Shown: positions 26,383-35,605 of the stretch, in pieces | How positions within the stretch are numbered: the stretch's first letter is position 1 | How the letters are laid out: each line of letters starts with the position of its first letter | Source of the DNA: Clostridium sp. AF27-2AA | GTDB taxonomy: Bacteria > Bacillota > Clostridia > Lachnospirales > Lachnospiraceae | Assembly: GCF_003478505.1 (NCBI RefSeq) | Contig: NZ_QUFI01000003.1 | Coordinates: 96,560 to 160,559 of the forward strand | Reading direction: 5' to 3' | DNA length: 64,000 nucleotides | Notes under the pieces: model-generated | The model's input: only the letters and a program-made list of their open reading frames with translations | What the model was told of the DNA's origin: nothing | The model's database searches: none | Made by a program: the position numbers and the translations under genes

Positions 26383-27591
26383 ATGGAACGAATCTTATTA
26401 GAACAGGCTGAAAAACTGCTTCTCTCGGAGACCGGAAAAATTACGGATACGGAAGAAATCCCTCTTTGGGATGCAGCAGGAAGAGTTCTTTCGGAGAATA
26501 TTTCAGCAACACTGGATCAGCCTCCGTTTCCGCGTTCGCCTCTGGATGGCTATGCAGTCCGCAGCGGGGATATTGCCGGAGTATCCAGCGAGAATCCGGC
26601 ATTTCTCCGGGTGATTGATGAAGTAACTGCCGGGCACTGGTGTGATAAAGCCGTAACACCAGGGACCGCAGTCCGGATCATGACCGGAGCTCCAATTCCG
26701 GATGGGGCAGACTGTGTGGTGATGCAGGAATACACCAATTATGGCGAAGACGTGGTGGAAATTTATAAGCCGGTACAGGCCTGGAAAAATTACTGTTTCC
26801 AGGGAGAGGACTACCGTGCCGGAGACCGGATTCTTGCGGAAGGCACCGTCCTAGGTGCCATAGAAACCGGAATTCTTGCAAGTCTGGGACGATGCAGCGT
26901 ACCGGTATACCGCATCCCGACAGTTCTTGTGATTACCACCGGAGATGAGATCGTGCCGCCGGGTTCCCCGCTTCTTCCGGGAAAAATCTATGACTCCAAT
27001 CTTTATGCCGTGGTAACAAGACTGCGCCAATGGGGCATGAAGGTACTGTTTTCCGGCGCGCAGGATGATGATGCGGAGCAAGTGGCAGAAAAAATCCGGT
27101 CGATGGCCGGACAGGCCGATCTGATCATAACCACGGGCGGTGTCTCGGTTGGAAAAAAGGACATCCTTCACGATGTCCTGAAAATCCTTGGCTGTAAAAG
27201 GCTGTTCTGGGGAGTGGAAGTCAAACCCGGCATGCCTACGATTGGTGCCCTGTACCAGGATAAGGTGATGATCTGCCTTTCCGGCAATCCTTATGGCGCG
27301 GCGGTAAATCTGGAGCTGATGACTCGACCGGTTCTTGCGAAAATGTCCGGGCGTTATGATCTGCAGATCACAAGATTGAATGCAGTCATCGACCATGACT
27401 GTTTCAAAAAATGCCCGGTGGTCCGTTATGTGCGTGCTTTTTACCGGGATAGGCATGTCTGTGCGGCAAATGGCTCCAATGCGTCGGGTATCATCAGCAA
27501 TTTAAGCGGCTGCAACTGCCTGATCGAGATTCCGGCCGGAACTTCTGAAGTGCGAAGAGGGGATCAGGTTTCTGTGGTGCTGTTTGCGTAA
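26383..27591 (+). CDS. moeA: Molybdopterin molybdenumtransferase
   Basis: A 402-residue MoeA of full length, which inserts molybdenum into adenylated molybdopterin. Visible signatures are FPRSPLDGYAVRSGD, RIMTGAPIPDGADCVVMQEY, VITTGDEI, IYDSN and the nucleotide loop TTGGVSVGKKD, then LSGNPYGAAVNLE. ATG 26383 is chosen, nine bases after AAGGGG; an upstream ATG at 26332 is possible. It follows the FdhD remnant by 72 bp. With no intact molybdoenzyme in the window its client must lie elsewhere or be gone. Confidence 0.9.
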   Translation: MERILLEQAEKLLLSETGKITDTEEIPLWDAAGRVLSENISATLDQPPFPRSPLDGYAVRSGDIAGVSSENPAFLRVIDEVTAGHWCDKAVTPGTAVRIMTGAPIPDGADCVVMQEYTNYGEDVVEIYKPVQAWKNYCFQGEDYRAGDRILAEGTVLGAIETGILASLGRCSVPVYRIPTVLVITTGDEIVPPGSPLLPGKIYDSNLYAVVTRLRQWGMKVLFSGAQDDDAEQVAEKIRSMAGQADLIITTGGVSVGKKDILHDVLKILGCKRLFWGVEVKPGMPTIGALYQDKVMICLSGNPYGAAVNLELMTRPVLAKMSGRYDLQITRLNAVIDHDCFKKCPVVRYVRAFYRDRHVCAANGSNASGIISNLSGCNCLIEIPAGTSEVRRGDQVSVVLFA

Positions 27592-27609
27592 TGCGGCGTT
27601 GCTTTCAAA

Positions 27610-28710
27610 CTACACGATATCAATGTGCTTTACGCTTTTGCGCCGTTCCTCTTCGATGGCGGCGTAAAACTTTCTGGTAATGTTCACATCATTGTGTCCG
27701 AGAATATCGGCAACCAGATAAATATCATTTGTTTTCGCATAAAGGGCGGAGCCGTAGCTGCTCCGCAGCTTATGCGGTGTAATCTTTTTCTTCGGTGTTG
27801 CCACAGACGCATATTTCTTCACCAGATATTCCACGCTGCGCACAGTCAGGCGTTTCTTGCGAAGAGAAAGGAAAAGCGCCGGTTCATCCTGTGTGCCTGT
27901 CCCTGTCTCAATTGAGCATAGAGTTCTGCGTTCTTCCAGATACCGTTCTAAATACTGCGCAACCTCATCACTAAAATAGACGGTTGCTTCTTTTCCGCCT
28001 TTCCGGTGGATATGAATTCCCTGTTCTTTTATATCTACATCCGACAAATTTAAGCCCACGCATTCCGATACACGGATACCGGTTCCCAGCATCAGCGCAA
28101 GGAGGGCACAGTCCCGCACCTTTGTTTTCTGATGAAACTGCTTCTGCCTGGGAGATAATCCGGCACCGCTTTCTGCTTCTTTTAGCAGTTCTTTGATTTC
28201 CTTCTGGTTAAGCCGGACAATCTCTTTCTCCCGGATCTTTGGCACCTGCATGGATAAGGTAGGATTGACCGTAATCTGACCAGTACGCTGGAAATAGCCA
28301 AAGAAACTCTTCAGCGAGAAAAACTTCCGCTTGATTCCCTGCTCTTTGTTGGTGTTTCGATGGTCCGGGTCATCTGGACGGTACTTCAGGTATTCCAGAT
28401 AACGTTCCAGATCAGTGACGGAGATCTGGCGGAACTGTTCCATGGTGAAGTCTTTGGCAGATAATCCGAAAGAGCGGATTTCTGGTTTAGCTTCTGTGCA
28501 TATTGAGGGGGAACCGGTGGCGTGTCTGCTAGTTAAAAAATCAAAAAACATGCAGATGTCATAGGCGTAAGAGAGCCTTGTCATAGAAGATGTGGACGGC
28601 TCAATTCCGCGGAAAAAATCCGCGCAGAAGGGTGGGAGAGCGGAAAGCAGCTCCTGCAGCTTAGCCTCATTTTTCCGGTCACGCTGTTCATGGTACGGCA
28701 ATTCTGTCAT
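27610..28710 (-). CDS. Tyrosine recombinase
   Basis: A 366-residue XerC/D-like recombinase. The N-terminal SAM-like core-binding domain spans about 20-170; the catalytic domain has all five key residues: Arg in GTGIRVSE, Lys in HRKGGKEA, HxxR in TPHKLRSS, His in LGHNDV and the nucleophile Tyr in ITRKFYAAIEE. It starts 6 bp after the stop of the coiled-coil gene upstream, so the pair is translationally linked. A decayed copy of its 3' end lies at 24227-24269. Not next to a tRNA gene, and no excisionase is seen; whether it moves DNA or resolves a local site is unknown. Confidence 0.88.
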   Translation of the reverse strand: MTELPYHEQRDRKNEAKLQELLSALPPFCADFFRGIEPSTSSMTRLSYAYDICMFFDFLTSRHATGSPSICTEAKPEIRSFGLSAKDFTMEQFRQISVTDLERYLEYLKYRPDDPDHRNTNKEQGIKRKFFSLKSFFGYFQRTGQITVNPTLSMQVPKIREKEIVRLNQKEIKELLKEAESGAGLSPRQKQFHQKTKVRDCALLALMLGTGIRVSECVGLNLSDVDIKEQGIHIHRKGGKEATVYFSDEVAQYLERYLEERRTLCSIETGTGTQDEPALFLSLRKKRLTVRSVEYLVKKYASVATPKKKITPHKLRSSYGSALYAKTNDIYLVADILGHNDVNITRKFYAAIEEERRKSVKHIDIV

Positions 28711-28716
28711 GACGCA

Positions 28717-29739
28717 TTACTCCCTTCCGGTATTTTTGACAGCAGCATCTGCTGTGATATTTGTGTCTGGCGTTTCCGGAATTTGCTTTGCATGCTGTTC
28801 CGGGGTGCTTTCCCGGGTCAGCTGCAGCTGTAGCTGCTCCAGCTCTGCCTGAAGCCGCACGGTTTCACGGTCCGCTTTTCTCAGCTCCTCCTGCATTTCC
28901 CGTTCCTTTGCGATCACGGCCCGTTCCTGCTCCAGCTCTGCCTGCATCCGCACCTGCTTTAACATAGCCTGGGTGTCGGAATCCTTATCGGAAAGCTGCC
29001 GCTTCAGATCTGCAAGCAGCATCCGGTCCTCCAGTTTCTGGTTTTCCATTTCGCGGACCTGCTGCTGCGCCTGCGTGGCAATCTGCTCCAGATTTTTCTT
29101 CTGTCCGGTTTCATGCTCCAGAGTCTGCTGAAGCTCCCGGATTTTCAGCTGAAGCGCAGCAGCTTCTTTCTGTGCCTGTTCCTCTGATTCTTTCAGGGCG
29201 TCATACCGGACCAGTTTTTGCTGAAGCTCCTGATTTTGCAGTTGCAGAATGCGGTTCATTTCTTCACGGTCTGAGGCGGCCTTTTTTGCAGCCTCCATCT
29301 GTCCGATGGCATACTGAACCTGTTCCTGCAGATGCTTTTGTTCCTCACGCAGGGCAGTCATGGCAGTATCCGAATCCTTCTTTTCCGTCTCCATGAGTTT
29401 AATTTTTTCTCTCAGTTCATCAATCGTCTGATCCTTCCGTTTTAAATCAGACCGGAAGTGTTCCTGTACGCGCAGCTCAGCATTGCTGCTCAGCTCAATG
29501 CTGTTGATATATGCCGATAAAATTTCTTTCAGAAGCCGTTCAAAATTTTCTATTTCTACGATACGGCCAGGAGTAGCAGCTTTGGCATTGTTCAGCTCCA
29601 GGATCTGCATCAGATGATCAAAGCCCTGCGCCTGGTTCATTCCATGAGAGGTGCAGAACTGGCGGAATGCTTCCGCGGAATCCGGATCAATGCGGAAGTT
29701 CACCTGTTTGCTTTCTTTTGTAGTCTTTTCTTCTTTCAT
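28717..29739 (-). CDS. Ribbon-helix-helix/coiled-coil protein paired with the recombinase
   Basis: A 340-residue protein. Residues about 8-40 (KQVNFRIDPDSAEAFRQFCT) look like a ribbon-helix-helix or Arc-like DNA-binding head; residues about 85-320 are an unbroken, Glu/Gln/Lys-rich coiled coil with heptads; the tail is polar. This resembles KfrA-type DNA-binding coiled-coil proteins in layout, not in clear sequence. Start 29739 has AGGAGGATG upstream. It is the first gene of a two-gene unit with the tyrosine recombinase. Repeated CTATACATAG sites upstream could be its operator. Function is not established. Confidence 0.75.
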   Translation of the reverse strand: MKEEKTTKESKQVNFRIDPDSAEAFRQFCTSHGMNQAQGFDHLMQILELNNAKAATPGRIVEIENFERLLKEILSAYINSIELSSNAELRVQEHFRSDLKRKDQTIDELREKIKLMETEKKDSDTAMTALREEQKHLQEQVQYAIGQMEAAKKAASDREEMNRILQLQNQELQQKLVRYDALKESEEQAQKEAAALQLKIRELQQTLEHETGQKKNLEQIATQAQQQVREMENQKLEDRMLLADLKRQLSDKDSDTQAMLKQVRMQAELEQERAVIAKEREMQEELRKADRETVRLQAELEQLQLQLTRESTPEQHAKQIPETPDTNITADAAVKNTGRE

Positions 29740-29769
29740 GTCTTCATCCTCCTGAAAACAGTATAACAC

Positions 29770-30287
29770 AGGGCAAATACTCCGTCAAACGGAAGTGAAA
29801 TTCCTGATTTTAAATGATATACTATTCTATACATAGATATGCTATACATAGCACTGTATCATGCGATATCAGATCAAAAAGCGTAGAATAGCAGGCGCGA
29901 AAGCATAGAAATAATGTCAGATAAATTTACAAATTATAAATACAATTTGCAATTAAGACTGAAAAACGCTCAAAAAGCAGAACATACATTCGAAATATAG
30001 TTCCTATTATTGCGCAAAACCTCTGTTTTACGCAATGATGGAGGAATATTCGCGCTTGTTCATATTGACAGTTAATAACATAATTCATCAGAATATTTGT
30101 TTTAATATGAATAATTTACCCTATATTGCACAAATAGTTTTTATCAATCCGTTTTAAAGCATCGATATCGCCTTATGTGTCTGATAAAAAGTAAAAGTAG
30201 GGCTTATTACGCAGAATATTTACATTTAAGAAAAAAGTGATTATAATCCTATAGGATGAAATATTCTCAGGAGGAGATACTGAAACG
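29770..30287. other. 518-bp AT-rich intergenic region
   Basis: Divergent promoter region between the coiled-coil gene and a small membrane protein gene. It contains the CTATACATAG repeats and otherwise no open frame with a ribosome site or strong hairpin. Confidence 0.6.
29827..29851. repeat. Two CTATACATAG direct repeats
   Basis: CTATACATAG at 29827-29836 and 29842-29851, 15 bp apart; each is nearly palindromic (CTAT-AC-ATAG). They lie 88-112 bp before the start of the ribbon-helix-helix/coiled-coil gene, a likely operator position. Confidence 0.5.
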
Positions 30288-30506
30288 ATGTCAATTTTAT
30301 TTGCGATCATTTTTCTGGTACTGATTTTCAAGTGCGTAGGCCTTGTACTTTCGATCTGCGGAAAACTATTGGGAGCAGTTCTTAGTGTACTCGGATTTAT
30401 CATTTCCCTGGTGATCGGGGCAGTGGTGTTTGGACTTTCTACCGCATTTGCCATGGTGCTGCTGCTGATTGGAATCGTGTGGCTGGTCATCCGCATCATT
30501 CTGTAA
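30288..30506 (+). CDS. Small hydrophobic membrane protein
   Basis: A 72-residue, almost entirely hydrophobic protein with two to three membrane segments (FAIIFLVLIF, VLSVLGFIISLVIGAVVFGL, MVLLLIGIVWLVIRIIL). AGGAGGAG lies 12 bases before the ATG. No family recognised. It is followed by a 137-bp gap and an unrelated gene fragment. Confidence 0.6.
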   Translation: MSILFAIIFLVLIFKCVGLVLSICGKLLGAVLSVLGFIISLVIGAVVFGLSTAFAMVLLLIGIVWLVIRIIL

Positions 30507-30643
30507 GGCAAGGCAGAAAAACAAAGCTTGCATAAAAAGCATCTGCTTGTTTTCAAACATTTGATATCATCTGGTATCATTTGCCGGCCTGAAAAGACAG
30601 GCAAACAAAACTAATTATTATAGGAAAGAGTGAAATACGTATT

Positions 30644-30859
30644 ATGAATATCATCGATCGATTTGGAACTGCTGTTGGTAACCAGTCCCTGAAAGATTCG
30701 GAAAAAGCCCGCCGTCTTCTTCTTACAGGCTACCGCCTGCAGGAGAAACGGCTTCAGTTTTTTTCAGACCGGGAACTTCCACCGTCCGGCCAGTATGTGG
30801 CACGGGTGGTTATGGAAAATATCATTCAGTCTCTGGCAAGACGGCAAAAAGCATTTTAA
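30644..30859 (+). pseudogene. N-terminal fragment, possibly 2-hydroxyacyl-CoA dehydratase family
   Basis: A 71-codon frame (start MNIIDRFGTAVGNQSLKDSE) with AGGAAAGAG upstream. The segment ELPPSGQYVARVVMENIIQS resembles the N-terminal region of BcrC/HgdB-type 2-hydroxyacyl-CoA dehydratase proteins, which are 350-420 residues long. The frame closes just where VirD4-type DNA begins (about 30860), so it looks like a host gene cut by loss or insertion of a mobile element. The family call is tentative. Confidence 0.4.
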
Positions 30860-30861
30860 TT

Positions 30862-31719
30862 TCCTGCGGTGCGCGGCTGGCTCCCTTTGACATCACGCAG
30901 CTTCGTGAAGTCATGGCCTATGACGAATTGGAGCTTGACCGCATCGGAGATCGGAAAACGGCGGTATTCTTCATTATTTCTGATACCACACAGACCTACA
31001 ACTTTTTAGTGGCGCTTGCTTTTTCGCAGATGTTCAACCTCCTGTGTGAACGGGCGGACAATGTTCACGGTGGCCGCCTGCCGCACCATGTACGAGTGCT
31101 GTGGGACGAGGCCGCCAACACGGGACAGGTGCCCCAGCTCGAAAAGCTGGTCGCAGTTATCCGCTCCCGCGAGGTGAGTCTTTGCCTGCTGTATCAACAG
31201 TTGGCACAGTGCAAGGCCATTTACGATAAACACGCTGAGACAATCCTCGGCAACATGGATAGCGTGGTGTTCCTCGGTGGCCGCGAAGCCAGCACCATCA
31301 AGGAAATATCCGAGAACTGGCTGGGAAAAGCCACAATCAGTATGCAGACTGACAGCCGCTCCCGTGGTCAGTCGGAAAGCTACAGTCAAAATACCCAGCG
31401 GCTGGGCCGGGAACTGATGACCCCAGCCGAACTTGCAACCATGCCGGGAGATAAATGTATTTTGCAGCTTCGGGGCCTGCCCCCGTTCTTCTCTCCCAAG
31501 TATGATCTGAAACGGCATCCGAACTACCGTTATACGGCGGAGGCCGATAAACAGAAAAACGCTTTTGACCTCGACAGGCTCATTAACCGCCGCAGGCGGC
31601 CCGGTCTGAACGAGGCGTGTACGATGTATGAGGTGACTGTGCCGGACGATGCGCTCACAGAAGAGGACGAGGACATCCTCAACTATGATGACATCGACGA
31701 TCCAGACGCCTTTGCATAA
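30862..31719 (+). pseudogene. VirD4/TraG-type coupling protein, C-terminal fragment
   Basis: About 285 codons matching the C-terminal half of the Tn1549-family type IV coupling ATPase. The open frame runs from about 30862 (RLAPFDITQLREVMAYDELE) although the first ATG is 30913. VRVLWDEAANTGQVPQLEKL is the Walker B region; CLLYQQLAQCKAIY and GNMDSVVFLGGREAS are typical. The Walker A half is absent, so it cannot hydrolyse ATP. It joins directly to an unrelated host fragment. Confidence 0.8.
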
Positions 31720-31757
31720 ACGCTTCGAGACAAAGTGTCCCGAAGTTTGTAACCTGC

Positions 31758-31782
31758 CGCCTGCAAGGGCGGCTTTTTTGTT
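31758..31782 (+). terminator. Hairpin after the VirD4 fragment
   Basis: GCCGCC and GGCGGC around a short loop, followed by TTTTTTG. It lies in the gap before the Maff2 gene. Confidence 0.5.
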
Positions 31783-31814
31783 ACCGGGAAAATCCCGGAG
31801 AAATGGAGGCTTAT

Positions 31815-31951
31815 ATGGCATTTTTCTCATCTGCAATCGACACTTTACAGACCCTCGTTATTGCTCTCGGTGCTGGTCTTGGCGTGTGGGCGTGGTTAAT
31901 CTGCTGGAGGGCTACGGCTCGGATAACCCGGGCTCCAATGCTCATGGTTAA
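31815..31951 (+). pseudogene. Maff2-family small membrane protein, frameshifted
   Basis: Begins MAFFSSAIDTLQTLVIALGA with GGAGG upstream, the start of Maff2 proteins that follow VirD4 in Tn1549-type elements. After GVW the family continues in the +1 frame as VVNLLEGYGSDNPGSNAHG, so one base has been lost or gained near 31890. The original frame runs on to 32042 with unrelated sequence. The 3' half of the gene is also absent. Confidence 0.7.
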
Positions 31952-32136
31952 TAAAGAAGCACAACAAAAACAGGACAAGGACAGCAGCCCCGCCGCTATT
32001 CCAAAGCAAGGGGAAATAGAAAACCAGATAGAGAGAATCTAAAGAGAATTTTGATAATTTTGTGCTTTATTATCTTTTGTAGATGGAGTACAATGTAGCT
32101 GGATAAATTCAGAAATCAGAAAAAGGAGTAACAACA

Positions 32137-33063
32137 ATGAAACACATAAAGAAAAGTGGAATTGTAATGGTATTGATATTAGTAACAGCATTGTGTATTG
32201 GCTGCGGTAGCAAAGTAAATGAAGAAAAAAGCAACCCAAGTACGGAAAATCATTCATCTCAAGTTGAAGAAGAAACTCAAGCCACAGAGAATCAGCATAC
32301 AAAGGATATGCTTGATACAGAAAATAATAAGGCTGAAAGTATTCAAGATGAGATTGCAAAAGTTGAAGATAAATCTCGTGAATATGAAAATGCTGATTGG
32401 GGCAGCATGGGACAGCAGGAAATGAATCAGCTCACTGCACAGTGGTATCAGCTTTGGGATGATGAACTTAATTCTTTGTGGAGTAGATTAAGTGATGAAT
32501 TAGATACCGAAACAAAAGCAGAAGTGCTTGATGAACAACGGGCATGGATTGATAGAAAAGAGAAAAATGTAAAAGGTGCAGGCATGGCTGCTTTTGGAGG
32601 AAGCCTTCAACCTCAATTAGAAAATGATACTGCCAAAGACATGACACGAGCAAGGACTTACATACTTGCCGGTTATTTGGCAGATGTCAGAAACGAAAAC
32701 TTTATTATTTCGTCTGAAATTCAAGAAAGTATTGACATGGCAGATCCAAGCCTAAATGAGATTTTTGAAAAATTTGAAGGACAATGGATATTTGATAAAG
32801 AGCGTGGAGCATGTGTTGGTGTTGAAAAAACAGAAACATGTGCCTATGGTGTTGAGGGGAGTAATTGGACAGTTTGGGTAACTGGCGGTGATATTATTTC
32901 TGACCTTGATGTATATGGCTATACAGAGAATAACATCATATTCAAAGTTACACATGATGACTACGATGCTTATTATGAACTTTTATTTAACATGGATAAT
33001 TTGCTTAGTTTTGCATATGGAACATCTTTAGGTGCGATGGATGATATTATAGTGTGTGATTAA
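32137..33063 (+). CDS. Lipoprotein with LprI-like (DUF1311) domain
   Basis: A 308-residue lipoprotein: signal with lipobox LVTALCIGC (Cys about residue 29), a Glu/Thr/Asn-rich linker to about 75, then a DUF1311/LprI-type helical pair with WDDELNSLWSRLSDELDTET and the LDEQRAWIDRKEKNV motif, which in LprI-like proteins bears lysozyme-inhibitor function. The C-terminal 100 residues (FEGQWIFDKERG onward) look like a beta-rich small domain of no known family. AAAGGAG precedes the ATG. Its AT-rich codon use differs from the flanking ICE genes, so it is probably later cargo. Confidence 0.75.
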   Translation: MKHIKKSGIVMVLILVTALCIGCGSKVNEEKSNPSTENHSSQVEEETQATENQHTKDMLDTENNKAESIQDEIAKVEDKSREYENADWGSMGQQEMNQLTAQWYQLWDDELNSLWSRLSDELDTETKAEVLDEQRAWIDRKEKNVKGAGMAAFGGSLQPQLENDTAKDMTRARTYILAGYLADVRNENFIISSEIQESIDMADPSLNEIFEKFEGQWIFDKERGACVGVEKTETCAYGVEGSNWTVWVTGGDIISDLDVYGYTENNIIFKVTHDDYDAYYELLFNMDNLLSFAYGTSLGAMDDIIVCD

Positions 33064-33609
33064 AATGAATACTTGTAGAACCGAACAATAACGAAATACC
33101 CGCCGCCCATCACAGCGGGCACACAAGCAGTAAGTCTGAAAAGATTTGCTGCTTTTTTTGCGTCCATTTTTGGCAAACCGCCCCATTCGCTTGTAGTAGG
33201 GAGTGACCGGGGAAGTTTGCTTTAAAAAGTTTCGCCGGATTTAGCAGAACAGCACTTGCCTACCGTAGTAGTAATGAAAAAATCCAAAGAAGTGTTTGGC
33301 ATTTTCCGTTTCCGTCCGTAGAGGGGAGCAAAAGCGGGTAGGACACGCCGCCGCAATCGCTATATTGACGGAAACAAGCCAAGCCGCCCCTTGTGGATTG
33401 CCGCAAAGTCAGCCGCAGAGGAAAGCGGCAGTTTCTTAGAGCAAGATTCTACCACGGTGCCAAAATCCGCATATCTGCGGTTTTGCCCCTTTTGTAAATC
33501 TTGTTGGGGAGTGCCTTCCCCAAACCCTGCTATGCGGCATTCGCCGCTTGAGAATCCCACCGAAAAATACTTAAAAAATCGCCCTCAAAACGGCGGTAAG
33601 TGAAAGGAG
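33064..33609. other. 546-bp non-coding region, candidate oriT side of the relaxase
   Basis: No gene seen. It holds a terminator at 33125-33160 (AAGCAG/CTGCTT stem, T run) and GC-rich sequence directly before mobC, the usual place of an oriT in Tn1549-type elements. A nic site cannot be assigned by eye. Confidence 0.4.
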
Positions 33610-33618
33610 TTGATACCC

Positions 33619-34017
33619 ATAGGAAAGCGATACAATACGCCCCACCGAAGCCGTGTTGTCAAGACACGCATGACCGAGGAAGAATATGCTGACTTCACAG
33701 AACGGCTAAAGAACTATGACATGAGCCAAGCCGAGTTTATCCGGCAAGCCATAACAAGGGCGACCATTCGCCCCATTGTTACCGTGTCCCCGGTCAATGA
33801 TGAACTGCTGTCTGCTGTTGGCAAGCTGACCGCAGAATACGGAAAAATCGGCGGCAACCTCAATCAGATCGCACATTCTCTCAATGAATGCGGAACGCCC
33901 TATAATGCCCTGTCCGTTGAGGTGAGAGCCGCCATTTCCGACCTTGCCGCCTTGAAGTTTGAAGTCTTGCGAAAGGTAGGTGACGCTGTTGGCAACATTC
34001 AAGCATATCAGCTCTAA
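33619..34017 (+). CDS. mobC: MobC-like relaxosome accessory protein
   Basis: About 132 residues of MobC type: an N-terminal ribbon-helix-helix region (TRMTEEEYADFTERLKNYDM, SQAEFIRQAI) and the family motif EYGKIGGNLNQIAHSLNE. The start is unusual. Family members begin at GKRYNTPHRSR, and the codon there is ATA (33619), nine bases after AAAGGAG. The alternative TTG at 33610 touches the ribosome site. Either ATA is used or the start was lost. It overlaps the relaxase gene start. Confidence 0.8.
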   Translation: MGKRYNTPHRSRVVKTRMTEEEYADFTERLKNYDMSQAEFIRQAITRATIRPIVTVSPVNDELLSAVGKLTAEYGKIGGNLNQIAHSLNECGTPYNALSVEVRAAISDLAALKFEVLRKVGDAVGNIQAYQL

Positions 34018-35605
34018 AAATGCGGACTACGGTGCAGCCGAGCAATATCTAACCTTTGAGCATGACGAGTTTACCATGAAACCCGCCCTTGACGAAGCCG
34101 GGCGGCTCATACTCCGGGAGGACTACCGAATAGCCACTATGAACTGCGGCGAGGAAGATTTTGCCGTTGCCTGTATGCGGGCAAATCTCCGATACGGCAA
34201 AAACCAAAAACGAGAAGATGTGAAAAGCCACCACTATATCATTTCCTTTGACCCACGGGACGCAGCGGACAACGGATTGACCGTAGACAGGGCGCAAGAA
34301 TTGGGCGAGAAATTTTGTGCCGAACATTTCCCCGGACACCAAGCCATTGTCTGCACCCACCCGGACGGACACAACCACAGCGGCAATATTCATGTTCACA
34401 TCGTTATCAATTCCCTGCGGATTGAAGAAGTACCCCTATTGCCCTACATGGACAGACCGGCAGACACCCGTGCCGGGTGCAAACACCGATGTACGGACGC
34501 CGCTATGGAATACTTCAAAGCCGAAGTCATGGAGATGTGCCACCGGGAAAATCTCTATCAGATCGACCTGCTCCACGGCAGTAAAAACCGTATTACCGAG
34601 CGTGAGTATTGGGCACAGAAGAAAGGGCAGCTTGCCCTTGATAAAGAAAATGCCGCTGCTCTTGCCGCCGGACAGCCTGTAAAGCAGACCAAGTTTGAAA
34701 CCGACAAGGCAAAATTGCGGCAGACCATACGAAACGCCCTTGATAGGGCTACCACCTTTGATGAGTTTTCCGAAATCCTCTTACAGCATGGAATATCCGT
34801 CAAAGAGAGCCGAGGGCGATTGTCCTACCTTACCCCAGACAGGACAAAACCCATTACCGCCCGAAAGCTGGGAAATGATTTTGACCGTGCCGCCGTTCTT
34901 GCCCTTTTGGAACAGAACGCCCACAGAGCCGCCGAACAGACCGCACCCATACCCGAATACCACAGCACCGAAACAAGCACTACACAGCGAGAAAAAACGC
35001 CGAAAATCGCCCCGACAGGCAACATTCAGAGAATGGTTGACCGTGCGGCGAAGCGAGCCGAGGGAAAAGGTATCGGCTATGACCGTTGGGCGGCTGTCCA
35101 CAACCTCAAACAGATGGCGGCTACCGTTGCCGCTATGGAACAATACGGCTTTACCCCGGAGGAACTGGACGCAGCCCTTGTGTCTGCCAATGCGGACTTG
35201 CACAGCAGCACCGCCAAGCTGAAGCCTATCGAAACGGCTATCCGTGAGAAAAAGGATTTGCAGAAACAGGTGCTTGCCTATGTCAAGACAAGAGATGTGC
35301 GGGACGGATTGAAAAAGCAGAAATCCGATAAGGCACGCAAAGCCTACCGTGAAAAGCATGAAAGCGACTTTATCATAGCGGACGCAGCCGTAAGGTATTT
35401 CAAACAAAAAGGCATTTCCAAGCTGCCTACCTTCAAGGCGTTGCAGACGGAAATCGAGCAGCTTACCGCCGAGAAAAACGCCCTTTACAACGAGTACCGG
35501 GAAAACAAAGAGCGTGTCAGAGAGTTGCAGATCATGAAAAGCAATCTTTCCCAAATGCACCACGGCGAGCCGAGCCGACAGAAAAAGCATGAACAAGAGC
35601 GTTAA
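33989..35605 (+). CDS. MobP-type relaxase
   Basis: A 538-residue relaxase of the PF03432 family that nicks oriT and leads strand transfer. The Tyr-bearing N-terminus FKHISSKNADYGAAEQYLTF, the HUH-type metal site in HPDGHNHSGNIHVHIVINS (about residues 130-150) and a long coiled C-terminal region are present. TTG 33989 is chosen because it gives the family start M-A-T-F-K-H-I; GTG 33980 is upstream in frame. It overlaps mobC and appears intact. Confidence 0.88.
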   Translation: MATFKHISSKNADYGAAEQYLTFEHDEFTMKPALDEAGRLILREDYRIATMNCGEEDFAVACMRANLRYGKNQKREDVKSHHYIISFDPRDAADNGLTVDRAQELGEKFCAEHFPGHQAIVCTHPDGHNHSGNIHVHIVINSLRIEEVPLLPYMDRPADTRAGCKHRCTDAAMEYFKAEVMEMCHRENLYQIDLLHGSKNRITEREYWAQKKGQLALDKENAAALAAGQPVKQTKFETDKAKLRQTIRNALDRATTFDEFSEILLQHGISVKESRGRLSYLTPDRTKPITARKLGNDFDRAAVLALLEQNAHRAAEQTAPIPEYHSTETSTTQREKTPKIAPTGNIQRMVDRAAKRAEGKGIGYDRWAAVHNLKQMAATVAAMEQYGFTPEELDAALVSANADLHSSTAKLKPIETAIREKKDLQKQVLAYVKTRDVRDGLKKQKSDKARKAYREKHESDFIIADAAVRYFKQKGISKLPTFKALQTEIEQLTAEKNALYNEYRENKERVRELQIMKSNLSQMHHGEPSRQKKHEQER

